Origin: Syntrophomonas palmitatica JCM 14374
GTDB taxonomy: Bacteria > Bacillota > Syntrophomonadia > Syntrophomonadales > Syntrophomonadaceae
Assembly (NCBI RefSeq): GCF_001311885.1
Contig: NZ_BBCE01000020.1
Span: 1 to 56,868 of the forward strand
Length of the DNA stretch: 56,868 nt
Reading direction: 5' to 3'
The translations under genes and the position numbers were made by a program. Below are positions 28,760-38,033 of this stretch, in pieces. The notes beneath the pieces are model-generated. The model was given only the letters and a program-made list of their open reading frames with translations, did no database searches and had not been told where the DNA came from. Positions within the stretch are counted from its first letter, which is position 1, and each line of letters starts with the position of its first letter.

Positions 28760-29179
28760 ATGAATATCGATGAGATTATGGCGGTATTGCCGCACCGTTA
28801 TCCTTTTCTGCTGGTGGATAAAATTATTGAAGTCGTGCCGGGCGTAAAGGCGACGGGCATAAAGAATATTACCATAAATGAACCTTGCTTTGCCGGGCAT
28901 TTTCCCGGTCATCCGGTTATGCCCGGGGTTTTAATGATAGAGGCTATGGCGCAGGTAGGAGCTTGCGCAATCTTGAACCAGGAGAAATATCGAAATGTCC
29001 TGCCTTACCTGGCGGGAGTCGACCGGGTGCGATTTAAAAAGCAAGCCGTACCGGGGGACTCTTTGCGTATAACTACCGAGTTATTAAAAATCAGAGGGAA
29101 CATAGGCAAGGCTAAAGGCCAGGTTCAGGTTGATGGAGAGACCATCTGTGGAGGTGAATTCCTGTTTGCCCTGGGTTAA
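28760..29179 (+). CDS. fabZ: 3-hydroxyacyl-ACP dehydratase FabZ
   Basis: This 139-residue hotdog-fold dehydratase contains [13 protein letters not shown], the active-site helix region [20 protein letters not shown] with the catalytic His and Glu, and [18 protein letters not shown] 28760 follows AGGGAGATC. It completes the elongation cycle with FabF, FabG and FabK. Confidence 0.97.
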   Translation: MNIDEIMAVLPHRYPFLLVDKIIEVVPGVKATGIKNITINEPCFAGHFPGHPVMPGVLMIEAMAQVGACAILNQEKYRNVLPYLAGVDRVRFKKQAVPGDSLRITTELLKIRGNIGKAKGQVQVDGETICGGEFLFALG

Positions 29180-29230
29180 ATAGGATGTAAGGCGAGAGGT
29201 TGGCAGTGACAACCATAAACGCCTCAAACC

Positions 29231-30118
29231 ATGGCAGGTCAGGATAAAATGTTTATAAACCCGTTGGGAAAAACCAAATATATTGAGATAAACGTAAACC
29301 GTGATGAAATGAATCGGCTGACCGAGTCTCCCGGCCAGCGGGTATGCCCTTCCTGCTCGGCAAATGTAGCTGCCCCGGAAGCCTTGAGCGAATACCGGGT
29401 ATGCAGCCACTGCCGCCACCATTTCCCGTTAAGTCCGATAGAAAGAATCCGGCTGCTGGCAGATGAGGGCAGCTTTGCTGAATTTGATAATGGTCTGGCA
29501 TCACGGAATATTTTGGATTTCCCGGATTACGAAAACAAGCTTAACCATGCCCAGGGGCAGACCGGCAGCAGGGAAGCTATTATCACAGGTTATGCGGCTG
29601 TTAATGGTTTCAGGCTGGTATTAGGGGTTATGGAATCACGTTTTATGATGGCCAGCATGGGGGCAACAGTGGGTGAAAAGGTTTGCCGGGCCGCTGAAAA
29701 GGCCATGGCGGAGAGATGCCCTTTGCTTATTGTGGCTGCTTCCGGAGGAGCCCGTATGCAGGAAGGCATGGTGTCTCTAATGCAGATGGCCAAGACCAGT
29801 GCGGTGATGGAGCGATTTCAACGCAGCGGGCTGCTTTTCATAAGCCTCCTGACTAATCCCACTACTGGAGGAGTTTTAGCCAGTTTTGCCAGCCTGGCCG
29901 ATATCATTATTGCCGAACCAGGGGCATTAATTGGTTTTGCCGGTCCGCGTGTCATTAAACAAACCATAAAACATCAGCTGCCCGATAATTTTCAACGCGC
30001 CGAGTTTCTTTTGGAACACGGTATGTTAGACATGGTAGTGGATCGCGCGCAATTAAAAGACACGCTGACCTCTATTCTCCGCATTCACCAGGGAGGGCAA
30101 CATGAAAAAACAGTTTGA
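29231..30118 (+). CDS. accD: Acetyl-CoA carboxylase carboxyltransferase beta AccD
   Basis: AccD and AccA form the carboxyltransferase that makes malonyl-CoA. A zinc ribbon with Cys 39, 42, 58 and 61 (VCPSCS, VCSHCR) leads the crotonase-fold domain (GGARMQEGMVSLMQMAKTS, TNPTTGGVLASFA). 295 residues is normal. The start may be ATG 29231 or 29249. It overlaps accA by 17 bases. accB and accC are not in the window. Confidence 0.97.
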   Translation: MAGQDKMFINPLGKTKYIEINVNRDEMNRLTESPGQRVCPSCSANVAAPEALSEYRVCSHCRHHFPLSPIERIRLLADEGSFAEFDNGLASRNILDFPDYENKLNHAQGQTGSREAIITGYAAVNGFRLVLGVMESRFMMASMGATVGEKVCRAAEKAMAERCPLLIVAASGGARMQEGMVSLMQMAKTSAVMERFQRSGLLFISLLTNPTTGGVLASFASLADIIIAEPGALIGFAGPRVIKQTIKHQLPDNFQRAEFLLEHGMLDMVVDRAQLKDTLTSILRIHQGGQHEKTV

Positions 30119-31073
30119 TTTTGAACAAAAATACCAGGGCTTTATGGATAAAATCGAAGAACTGAAACAACAAGCCGGTGACCTGGATCTTAACCTCAAG
30201 CATGAATTACTGGACCTGGAAAGCAAAATGTCAGGTATACGTGAAGCCCGCTACCAGTCTTTAAGCCCCTGGGAAAGGGTTCTGCTTAGCAGGCACCCTG
30301 ATAGACCGGGAACGGTTGATTATATCAAATACCTCTGTGAAGAATGGATTGAACTGCACGGTGACCGGCTGTTTAGCGAAGACAGAGCGATATGCGGGGG
30401 AATAGGGCTGTTTCAGGAACAGCCCGTTACTGTTCTGGGGCATCGCAAAGGGAAAAACACCAGGGATAATTTGGAATGTAATTTTGGCATGCCGAGCCCC
30501 GAGGGATACCGCAAAGTGGAGCGCCTCTTGCTGCAGGCGGAAAAATTTAACCGGCCGGTCATAACCTTTATAGATACCCCGGGCGCCTATCCTGGGGTGG
30601 GCGCAGAGGAGCGAGGACAGGCCCTGGCTATTGCTCAAGTTCTGATGACTTTAGCCGGGCTGAGAGTACCGGTTATTGCCATCGTAACCGGAGAAGGCGG
30701 CAGCGGAGGAGCATTGGCTCTGGCGGTAAGCGACCACTTGATTATGCTTTCCAATGCTGTGTTTTCTGTGGCTTCACCCGAGGCCTGCGCTTCAATATTA
30801 TGGAAGAACCTTGAAAAGGTTGAAGAAATGGCTTCGGCCTTAAAATTGACCGCTCCTGATTTATTGCGGCTGGGTATTATAGATGAAATCATTGAGGAAC
30901 CTGTAGGCGGGGCCAACCTCGATTTCGAGACCACCGCGACCCGGATTAGAGCAGCGTTAATGAAACAGCTTCCGCTTCTAATGAATAAAAACAGAGAAGA
31001 GCTTATTGAGCAAAGATATGCTCGTTTACGGTCCTTGGGCAGCCAGTGGGTATTAGAGCAGAATGAGCTATAG
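30102..31073 (+). CDS. accA: Acetyl-CoA carboxylase carboxyltransferase alpha AccA
   Basis: The 323 residues have the coiled N-terminal helix pair, the HPDRPGTVDYIKYLCEEWIE segment, the FGMPSPEGYRKVERL and FIDTPGAYPGVGAEERGQ motifs and EGGSGGALAL. ATG 30102 lies within accD. It ends the fab/acc unit. Confidence 0.97.
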   Translation: MKKQFDFEQKYQGFMDKIEELKQQAGDLDLNLKHELLDLESKMSGIREARYQSLSPWERVLLSRHPDRPGTVDYIKYLCEEWIELHGDRLFSEDRAICGGIGLFQEQPVTVLGHRKGKNTRDNLECNFGMPSPEGYRKVERLLLQAEKFNRPVITFIDTPGAYPGVGAEERGQALAIAQVLMTLAGLRVPVIAIVTGEGGSGGALALAVSDHLIMLSNAVFSVASPEACASILWKNLEKVEEMASALKLTAPDLLRLGIIDEIIEEPVGGANLDFETTATRIRAALMKQLPLLMNKNREELIEQRYARLRSLGSQWVLEQNEL

Positions 31074-31206
31074 ATTAACACAGATGATTACAATTTGTTA
31101 TAACCGACTAACAATATATTTTCCCCGGAGTAATTCTAATTTCTCAAACCTGATAGCTACATTATAATATTAAAACATCAGTGCGTAATCTGTGCGCATC
31201 TGGGGC
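31072..31206. repeat. ATCTGTG-type intergenic palindromic repeat, copy 4
   Basis: The left arm GATTAACACAGATGATTA overlaps the accA stop region; the right arm is GTAATCTGTGCGCATCTGGG. This copy is longer and less perfect than the others. Confidence 0.55.
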
Positions 31207-31216
31207 AAATCGGTTT

Positions 31217-31252
31217 CTTAAAAAAAACACCTCCGCGAAACTGCGGAGGTGT
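31217..31252 (-). terminator. Intrinsic terminator of the acyl-CoA dehydrogenase gene
   Basis: On the minus strand ACACCTCCGC and GCGGAGGTGT form a 10-pair stem with a 4-base AGTTTC-type loop, followed by a run of eight or more T. It lies just after the acd stop. Confidence 0.9.
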
Positions 31253-31273
31253 CTAAGATAGAAGGAGTTATTG

Positions 31274-33109
31274 CTAGTAGTTGAAGGCCTCGATTGGCAC
31301 ATCAAGTACTGAAGTGTCAGCATCGACAATAACATCTGCCAGGTAGCAGATATGAGGGGTAACATTGCGCAGGTAGTAACGAACCGCTTCCACTTTGCCT
31401 TTATAGAAGTTCACATCATAGTGGTCAGCTGGCAGTTCAGCCAGTTTTTTCAATGCTATCAGAGCTTGATCCAGCAAGAGGTGGGAAGCATGCAATTGGG
31501 AATTAGCGGTCAGGACCCGGCGGGAATAGGTCGGAATCAGAGCCGGATTGCTGCTCTTCCATTCTGCCAGGGCCTGCAGGATATTGTCATTGGCCTCCAG
31601 AGCCCGGCCAAAATTGCGGAACTCTTTCTCCAAGCCAGCCGTATCTTTATTGGCGGCATAGAAGTCTTTCATTTCCTGAATAAACCCAGCATAAACGGCG
31701 CCTTTCTGCATGCCCATCTTACGGCCTACCAGGTCGAGGGACTGGATGAAGTTAGTGCCTTCCCAGATGGAATAGATTTTAATGTCGCGGGCAATCTGGG
31801 CAACAGGATATTCTTCGCAGAAGCCGTATCCGCCATAAGCCTGGATGGCTTCACCGCAGAGCCACCAGCCTTCATCAGAAGGATAGGCTTTGCAGAGCGG
31901 GGTTACCATTTCAACATAGGCATTGGCTTTGGCTCTTTCAGCCGGATCGGGGTCATGTTCACGAATATCAAAGTTAAAGAGGGCTTTCATGAGCATGGCG
32001 CGGGTTGCTTCCATATGGGCCTTACCCATTAAGAGAGTGCGTTTGATATCTTCATGATTAATGATGGTTACTCTTTCTCCGCGCGGGTTGGTAAAGGGGC
32101 GACCCTGTACCCTGTCCTTGGCGTAGTCGCGGACATTGTAGAAAGCGTTGGCGATGCAGCAGTGTGCCATGTGACCGGTTTCCATACGGGCCAGGTTCAT
32201 CATCTGGAACATTTGGGCCATACCTTCGCCTTTGCCGTCGTTCTGCAGCGGGTTTTTGCCTAACAGGTAGCCGCGGCAGTTGCCATTGTCACCGAATGCC
32301 AGGGCTGCGGTGCAGGAGCCATGCTGGCCCAGTTTGTGCTCAACTCCGGTAGTGACTACATCATTGTCGCTTAAGCTGCCGTCTTCATTTACCCAGAATT
32401 TAGGAACGATAAAGAGCGAGATACCGGCAGTACCGGCTACAGCGCCTTCAACCCGGGCCAGATACAGGTGAATAGTATTTTCAGTGAAGTCATTGTCTCC
32501 GCCGGTGATGAATATCTTTTGTCCCTTGATTTTAAAGATGCGCGGGTCGTCAGTGGGGAAGGCTTTGGATAAAATATCGCCCACATCGGAACCGGCAGAG
32601 GGTTCGGTTAAGCACATGGTTCCTGACCAGGTGCCATCCATCATCTTTGGCAGGAAAATGTCCTTCAGATCTTTATCGGCAAAGCTCTGAATCAGATCGG
32701 CAGCGCCGCTGGTGAGCAGTATATAAGGATAGAAGGTCGGATTGGCGGCACAGAGCAGTTCACAAACCGCGGCGTGCAGCACATGAGGCATAACCATGGC
32801 GTCTTCGGATTTATCAATATTGCTGGTACCCCAGCCTTCTGACTGCAGCATGTGGAACAGCGGGCCGAAGCTTTTGGGAAGGATTACTTTGCCGTCAACC
32901 AATTTGACCGGATTCTTGTCGCCATCATCATTGGTCGGTTCAACTACTTCCTTGGCCATCTTGAGGATAGGAGCCAGGACTGATTTAACATCATCTTTGG
33001 AATAATAGTCTTTAAACTGGTCATAGTTAAAAACCTTTTCGCTGGGCAGCCATTCCTGGATTATAAATTCAAGATCTCTGGTATTCAAATAAGCAAAATT
33101 TGCAGACAT
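31274..33109 (-). CDS. Acyl-CoA dehydrogenase, ~600-residue class
   Basis: This FAD enzyme makes trans-2-enoyl-CoA from acyl-CoA. Key parts are MCLTEPSAGSDVGDILS (FAD/substrate site), AYGGYGFCEEYPVAQIARD, and SIWEGTN with the presumed catalytic Glu. A C-terminal helical extension gives about 611 residues, the longer class common in syntrophic and sulfate-reducing anaerobes. The start at 33109 (MSANFAYLN) is preferred over 33130. It lies 84 bases downstream of the thiolase on the same strand. Electrons would go to EtfAB, which is not in the window. Chain-length preference cannot be read. Confidence 0.93.
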   Translation of the reverse strand: MSANFAYLNTRDLEFIIQEWLPSEKVFNYDQFKDYYSKDDVKSVLAPILKMAKEVVEPTNDDGDKNPVKLVDGKVILPKSFGPLFHMLQSEGWGTSNIDKSEDAMVMPHVLHAAVCELLCAANPTFYPYILLTSGAADLIQSFADKDLKDIFLPKMMDGTWSGTMCLTEPSAGSDVGDILSKAFPTDDPRIFKIKGQKIFITGGDNDFTENTIHLYLARVEGAVAGTAGISLFIVPKFWVNEDGSLSDNDVVTTGVEHKLGQHGSCTAALAFGDNGNCRGYLLGKNPLQNDGKGEGMAQMFQMMNLARMETGHMAHCCIANAFYNVRDYAKDRVQGRPFTNPRGERVTIINHEDIKRTLLMGKAHMEATRAMLMKALFNFDIREHDPDPAERAKANAYVEMVTPLCKAYPSDEGWWLCGEAIQAYGGYGFCEEYPVAQIARDIKIYSIWEGTNFIQSLDLVGRKMGMQKGAVYAGFIQEMKDFYAANKDTAGLEKEFRNFGRALEANDNILQALAEWKSSNPALIPTYSRRVLTANSQLHASHLLLDQALIALKKLAELPADHYDVNFYKGKVEAVRYYLRNVTPHICYLADVIVDADTSVLDVPIEAFNY

Positions 33110-33193
33110 TAATATAAAACCCCCTGACATTTCTATTTTTATACTCCCCAGGAGAATAACATTATTAATTAAAACTTAACCCTTAAACATTTA

Positions 33194-34392
33194 TTAGATA
33201 TCTCTGGTCCAGAGTGAAGCCAAAGCCGGGCCGGTGCCTACGCAGAGTGAAGCTCCGCCGACGGTTTTGCCCTGCCGTTCCAGTTCATAGTACATGGTTA
33301 CGATTATGCGCAGGGCTGAGCATCCTACCGGGTGTCCGAGAGCAATACCGGAACCGTTAAGATTGCACTTGTTCATATCGATTTCCATACCGAAATCATC
33401 TTTCAACATGCGGCCAACACCCAGGAACTGGGCGGCAAATGCTTCGTTGATTTCCCAGTAATCAACATCTTCGAATTTCATACCCGCCTGTTTTAGGCTC
33501 TTGGGAATAGCAACCGCCGGACCCAGGCCCATTACTTCGGGAGCTACGCCTTCACCGACAATATTGATCATTTTCAGCAAGGGTTTTATACCGAGCTCAA
33601 TCGCTTTTTCCTTCGACATAACCACGACTGCGGCGGCAGCGTCATTGATACCGGAAGCGTTAGCGGCGGTAACCACTCCGCCTTTCTTGAAGGCTGGGGG
33701 CAGTTTGGCCATGGCTTCCAGATTGGCATCGGGAATCATATGCTCATCAGTTTCGTATAAAATGGTGCCTTTCTTGCTCTGTATTTCTACCGGAACAACT
33801 TCACGTTTGAAGGTTCCTTCTTTAACAGCCCTGGTAGCGCGTTGGTGGCTCATCAGGGCCAACTGGTCGCATTCTTCACGTGTAATACCATATTTCTCGG
33901 CTACGTTTTCAGCGGTTAATCCCATGTGACCGGGAACCAGACGGTCAAACAACCCGTCATGCAGCATAGAATCCTCGATTGTGCCAGGTCCCATGCGATA
34001 ACCTGCTCTGGCTTTAGGCAGCATGTAGGGTGCACTGCTCATATTTTCTGCCCCTACTACCAGGCTATATCGGTTTTTCCACACATAATGTTGGTACAGG
34101 CTACATCCAGGGCCCGCATACCGGAACCGCAGTTCTGATTTACATTGCAGGCATTGCTTCGAACCGGGAGACCAACTGCCAGACCAATTTGACGTGCTAT
34201 TAGTGATCCCTGCAGGTGGTTATAAACCATTCCCAATACTATTTCATCAATCATGTCAGCCGGGATGCCGGCTCTTTCTACCGCAGCCTTACCTGCAGTG
34301 ATGCCCAGATCGCGAGCTGATACGTCTTTGAGACTGCCCAAAAACTTGCCGATAGCAGTGCGGCATGCACTTACGATTACGACTTCCTTCAA
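33194..34392 (-). CDS. Acetyl-CoA acetyltransferase / thiolase (frameshifted)
   Basis: Thiolase cleaves 3-ketoacyl-CoA or joins two acetyl-CoA. TTG 34392 has an AAGGAGTG site. The nucleophile Cys88 lies in NVNQNCGSGMRAL; GIALGHPVGCSALRI holds the catalytic His, and LCVGTGPALASLW the second Cys. The family more often has CIGGG there. The frame breaks at 34063-34064; one more base gives KTDIALVVGAENMSSAPYM. The intact length is about 399. It is paired with the acyl-CoA dehydrogenase, so beta-oxidation is the likely role. Confidence 0.92.
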
Positions 34393-35094
34393 CCTATAAC
34401 ACTCCTTCCTTCTATTCGTCTTATATAGATGGGATTGTTACGGGGGATAAAACACGGCTAAATTTTCTCTGTAAATATTGCTGCTGTAGTTAATACTAGT
34501 TATTTTAGATGGAGTATTATCTTAAAGCGTCACCTCCTTAAAGAAACTCACACAATAATAGTTAAGCAAGAAATATGCCAGACATAGACTATATAATCTG
34601 GGAGCATTTTAAGCGTATTTGTGGTTGATTGGGCTTTGTGCTGAATACAAACAGGCAACGTAAGATGAATCTGCACGTATTTCATATCTATATTTTTCGT
34701 GCAAATCCTAGCAGGGGGGAAAATAATATATTTTTTATCAGCGCGACTGTGCAAAAAAACAATGCGTATTGCATTTTTACAATATATAAACACCTCAAAC
34801 AACCATAAGTTAATTGAGATATATTGCAATAGCGCAAATAGTCGCGCAATTATGGGAATTAGAACTCAGTAATACTAAAGTCGATCCATAATGCCGTATA
34901 CTATTCTGCTAAAAAATATAGCATAGTTTGTTGATGAATAGTATTGATTAAAATATTTTTAGAATTGAAAAAATATATCAAAAAATACATGAAACAATAT
35001 TTGCGTCATGATGACAAATAAAACGATATTACTGCCAAAGTCCTCTGGCAGCTTGTTATATCCGCAGGAGCAATGCCTAAATTGTCTCTGCTAC
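34393..35094. other. AT-rich gene-free region between thl and rnpB
   Basis: I see no convincing gene here. On the minus strand a lone TAAGGAGGTGACG at about 34527-34539 looks like a ribosome-binding site but no start codon follows at a usable distance. CTGCCA and TGGCAG near 35032-35051 form a small hairpin. The thiolase promoter must lie here but I cannot fix its boxes. The 34860-35020 part is very AT-rich. Confidence 0.5.
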
Positions 35095-35129
35095 AGAAAA
35101 AACAAATAACCGCCGGATAAGCGGTTATT
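35095..35129 (-). terminator. Terminator of rnpB
   Basis: On the minus strand AATAACCGC and GCGGTTATT form a 9-pair stem followed by TGTTTTTT. It begins 5 bases after the RNA 3' end. Confidence 0.85.
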
Positions 35130-35133
35130 ATTT

Positions 35134-35529
35134 AAAGTAAGTAAACCTGTAAGCGGAGTTCTGTCTGGAATAGTCATCTATCTGGGCTGTCAGTTGCCTG
35201 CCAGCTCTAGCGACCTTACCCGGGAACGAAGCGGGCCACTTCAAAGTTCCTCTATTTGGTCTTGCTCCGGGTGGGGTTTACCTAGCCATTCAGTCACCTG
35301 AATGCTGGTGAGCTCTTACCTCACCGTTCCACCCTTACCGTTAAAAAGGTGTCAGGAGAACCGTCCCCTTGACACATCCCCTTGACACATTAATCGGCGG
35401 TTTGTTTCTGTGGCACTATCCTTGGGGTCGCCCCCACTGGACGTTATCCAGCACCCTGCCCTGCGGAGCTCCGACTTTCCTCGGGCTTTCACCCGCGACT
35501 ATTCAATTTACTTACTTTATAATTGAATT
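35134..35529 (-). ncRNA. rnpB: RNase P RNA
   Basis: The minus strand carries conserved RNase P RNA blocks: GAAAGCCCGAGGAAAGTCCG near the 5' end, AGGGTGCTGGATAACGTCCA, GACCCCAAGGATAGTGCCAC with the usual ACAGAAA after it, AGGTAAACCCCACC, and near the 3' end GATGACTATTCCAGACAGAA. The ends AAAGTAAGTAAA and TTTACTTACTTT pair to form P1, defining an RNA of about 396 nt. The layout fits bacterial type A. A repeat-like palindrome (35349-35388) sits at the position of the variable P12 arm. It processes tRNA 5' ends with RnpA. Confidence 0.95.
35349..35388 (-). repeat. REP-like palindrome inside RNase P RNA
   Basis: On the minus strand GTGTCAAGGGGATGTGTCAA then GGGGACGGTTCTCCTGACAC. The unit GTGTCAAGGGG...CTCCTGACAC is a palindrome of a type known as a dispersed repeat in clostridial genomes, and its left arm is partly duplicated here. 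It appears to replace or extend the variable P12 helix. Confidence 0.6.
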
Positions 35530-35655
35530 TAACACCCAAGCTATTATAATGAATAGAGGGAAAAAAGTAAAGCGGGTCTAGATATAGGTGAACTTTTTGA
35601 AAAAAAAATGAATCTAAGCAGGAAACGAGGATTTTGTAGAGAATACTCAACTAGA

Positions 35656-35771
35656 ATGGATGTATTACGAGGGAACTGGGTATTATTTTAATAACTGGTT
35701 TCTTTATTGGATCGGTAATCAGGTACTGGACAAATAAGGAAGTTCCTAAGAGGGGGGTGAAGAAGTGTTAG
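35656..35771 (+). CDS. Possible small membrane protein (frameshifted)
   Basis: From ATG 35656 the frame reads MDVLR. After one restored base near 35670 it continues RELGIILITGFFIGSVIRYW and a basic tail ending KKC, with TAG at 35769-35771 overlapping the next start. It would be about 38 residues with one membrane helix. Other frames here are also partly open, so this is tentative. Confidence 0.3.
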
Positions 35772-36091
35772 CGGTTTTTGCTTCAGGAAATCCGCCTGCG
35801 CCAGGGATCTTTGGTAATCCGTTATTTACCATTGCTGTGATTCTGGTGGCAGTGTATATTTTCTTAAAGTTCTGTGGCTGGGCCAAGACCATGAAATTAT
35901 CAGCCGGGTTTAAAAAGGCCATCTTTATTTTGACCGGTTTAGGTTTGGTATTTTTTAATGTTTTGTATTCTATGGGCAATGCGGAATGGACCGAAAAGGG
36001 CGATATTAACATGGCTACTATAGCTCTGGGAGCCTCTCTGGTTTGGGTCTTTATTTTCGCTTTTACGCTGATGGCTGAGACCAAGGAATAA
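35765..36091 (+). CDS. Unknown small membrane protein, three predicted helices
   Basis: I do not recognise this 108-residue protein. Three hydrophobic stretches are visible: about residues 15-36 (FGNPLFTIAVILVAVYIFLK), 50-71 (AIFILTGLGLVFFNVLYSM) and 84-104 (IALGASLVWVFIFAFTLMA). The GTG at 35765 has a strong AGGGGGGTGAAGAA site. A terminator follows, so it forms a unit with the small upstream frame and not with the RACo-like gene. Function unknown. Confidence 0.75.
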   Translation: MLAVFASGNPPAPGIFGNPLFTIAVILVAVYIFLKFCGWAKTMKLSAGFKKAIFILTGLGLVFFNVLYSMGNAEWTEKGDINMATIALGASLVWVFIFAFTLMAETKE

Positions 36092-36103
36092 GAACTTGTA
36101 TTT

Positions 36104-36128
36104 AAAAGGCGGCAATGCCGCCTTTTTT
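36104..36128 (+). terminator. Intrinsic terminator after the small membrane gene
   Basis: AAAAGGCGGC, a 3-base AAT loop and GCCGCCTTTT form a tight stem with TTTTTT. It shows that the next gene starts at 36147 and not at an upstream in-frame codon. Confidence 0.9.
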
Positions 36129-36146
36129 CGCTTGTGGGGAAAAAAC

Positions 36147-37967
36147 ATGTCAAACGAAATTAAAATCGACATAATAGATAGCGGGGGTCATACGTTTTCT
36201 TGCTGGAGTGACAGGGGTCGGAGGCTGTGGGATATTATTGCGGCTAATGGCCTGGAAACAGGCGGAACGTGCGGCGGCAAAGGGACCTGCGGCAAATGTA
36301 AACTCAAGGTGGAAGGCCAAATCGAACCTCCGGGTGAGGCGGAACGGCGCCATTTGCTGCCAGAGGAACTCAAGGCAGGTGAACGGCTGGCCTGTTATTG
36401 TTCAGTGCAAAATGAGATAAAGGTTCAGCTCTACAGCTTAGATCAGGATAGAAAAACCCGGGTATTTTTTAAACCGGGGGAAGAATATCCGCTTGACCAT
36501 TCTATCGAGATACGCCGTATTTTTATTCCCGGCATGGACCGGGAACAACCGTTGCCGGTATTGAGCCGCCTGGCGGACGCATTGCCATCCTGCGCCCTGG
36601 AATTGTCCCTTGATAATATTAGTTTTCTGGCTGCTATTGATCGGGCTGGCCGGCCGGCTCTGGAACTGTATGCTTTAGTTGTTGAAGGCCGTAAAGTAAC
36701 CAGGGTGATGCGCAGACCGGAAAAGATTTTAGGAATTGCTCTTGACCTGGGGTCAACCAGTTTGTTTGCAGCAGTGCTGGATATGCTGAGCGGAGAGACG
36801 CTGCATGTAGCCTCCAGAAGCAACATGCAGCGTGTTTATGGAGCAGACATCATTTCTCGCGTGTCTTACTGTATGGAAAATGAAAATGGCCTGCATGAGT
36901 TACAGCAGGTATTGATAAATAATGTGAACAGCATGATTGCAGAGATGCTGGCGCAAATAGGATCGTCAGCGGACAGTATATACCGCTATACTGTGGTGGG
37001 AAATCCGGTTATGCTGCATCTGTTTGCGGAAATAAATGTGGCAGGTTTTGCACATGCTCCTTATTGCGGCGTTTTCAGAGATCATCTTACCTTTCCCGCT
37101 TCAGCCCCTGGTTTATTAGGAGGCCAGGCCGAGGTATTCATTCTTCCTCAGGTGGGAGGGTTTGTAGGTGCTGACACGGTTGCCGGGCTTTTATCTCTGG
37201 ATATAAATAAAACGGCGTCCTATTTGTTCATTGACATTGGAACCAATGGCGAAATAGTACTGAATCACCGGGATAAGATGTGGGCAGCGTCTGCTGCTGC
37301 CGGACCGGCTTTGGAAGGCGGAAATATAACCTGCGGCATGCGCGCCGGTGAAGGGGCTATAGACCGCTGCTGGCTGCGGGAAGAGGGAGAACTGGTTTTC
37401 AATGTTCTGGGCAATGCTGCGGTCAGAGGGATCTGCGGTTCGGGTCTGATTGATTTGACCGCTTGTTTGTTAAAAGCCGGGTACATTGATGCCCGGGGAA
37501 CAATTAACCCGAGCGCATCTGAAAATCTATCTGTTATAAGGAGCGAAAACGGCCCCTCGATAGTTTTAAGCCAGGAATTAAACCCCGTGGTTTTAACCCA
37601 GGATGATATACGCCAGGTGCAGCTGGCTAAATCTGCTCTGCGAACCGCCATCGATGTTTTATTGCGGGAGGCGGGTATAAATCACCGCGATCTCGATTGT
37701 ATTATTTTGGCGGGAACCTTCGGCACGTATTTAGATCCTGAAAACTGCATGACAATAGGTCTTTTGCCACAAGTGGATAAAAAGAAAATTATAAACGCTG
37801 GCAATACCGCCGCACGGGGAGCGGCAGCAGCATTGCTGTCAGAGAGGAAACGATGCGAGGCCACCGCTATAAGGGATAAGATACAATATGTCGAACTGGC
37901 ATCTTACCCGGGCTTTCAGGACCTCTTTATCCAGCATCTAGATTTTACGTTAACAAATAATCCGTAA
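36147..37967 (+). CDS. RACo-like [2Fe-2S]/ASKHA reductive activator (DUF4445)
   Basis: The 606 residues have an N-terminal ferredoxin domain with Cys42, 48, 51 and 83/85 (GTCGGKGTCGKCKLKV, LACYCSVQ), a middle domain, and an ASKHA ATPase domain from about 190 (GIALDLGSTSLFAAVLD, LFIDIGTNGEIVLN, CGSGLIDLTACLLKAG, ILAGTFGTYLDPENC). This is the architecture of RACo/RamA-type proteins, which reductively reactivate corrinoid methyl carriers using ATP. No corrinoid protein gene is in the window, so the partner is unknown. ATG 36147 lies after the terminator, with a GTGGGGA site. Confidence 0.88.
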   Translation: MSNEIKIDIIDSGGHTFSCWSDRGRRLWDIIAANGLETGGTCGGKGTCGKCKLKVEGQIEPPGEAERRHLLPEELKAGERLACYCSVQNEIKVQLYSLDQDRKTRVFFKPGEEYPLDHSIEIRRIFIPGMDREQPLPVLSRLADALPSCALELSLDNISFLAAIDRAGRPALELYALVVEGRKVTRVMRRPEKILGIALDLGSTSLFAAVLDMLSGETLHVASRSNMQRVYGADIISRVSYCMENENGLHELQQVLINNVNSMIAEMLAQIGSSADSIYRYTVVGNPVMLHLFAEINVAGFAHAPYCGVFRDHLTFPASAPGLLGGQAEVFILPQVGGFVGADTVAGLLSLDINKTASYLFIDIGTNGEIVLNHRDKMWAASAAAGPALEGGNITCGMRAGEGAIDRCWLREEGELVFNVLGNAAVRGICGSGLIDLTACLLKAGYIDARGTINPSASENLSVIRSENGPSIVLSQELNPVVLTQDDIRQVQLAKSALRTAIDVLLREAGINHRDLDCIILAGTFGTYLDPENCMTIGLLPQVDKKKIINAGNTAARGAAAALLSERKRCEATAIRDKIQYVELASYPGFQDLFIQHLDFTLTNNP

Positions 37968-38033
37968 ACAAGGCAGGGATTTATTACGCAGCGGAGAATT
38001 AGAATAATTAGAAGAGTTTAAGGGGGAATGGCA

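Noticed and set aside
34548..34829. 93-codon minus-strand frame
   Set aside because: Composition is that of AT-rich intergenic DNA with no ribosome-binding site or recognisable motif.
35369..35581. 70-codon plus-strand frame
   Set aside because: It is antisense to RNase P RNA and its promoter region, with no ribosome-binding site.
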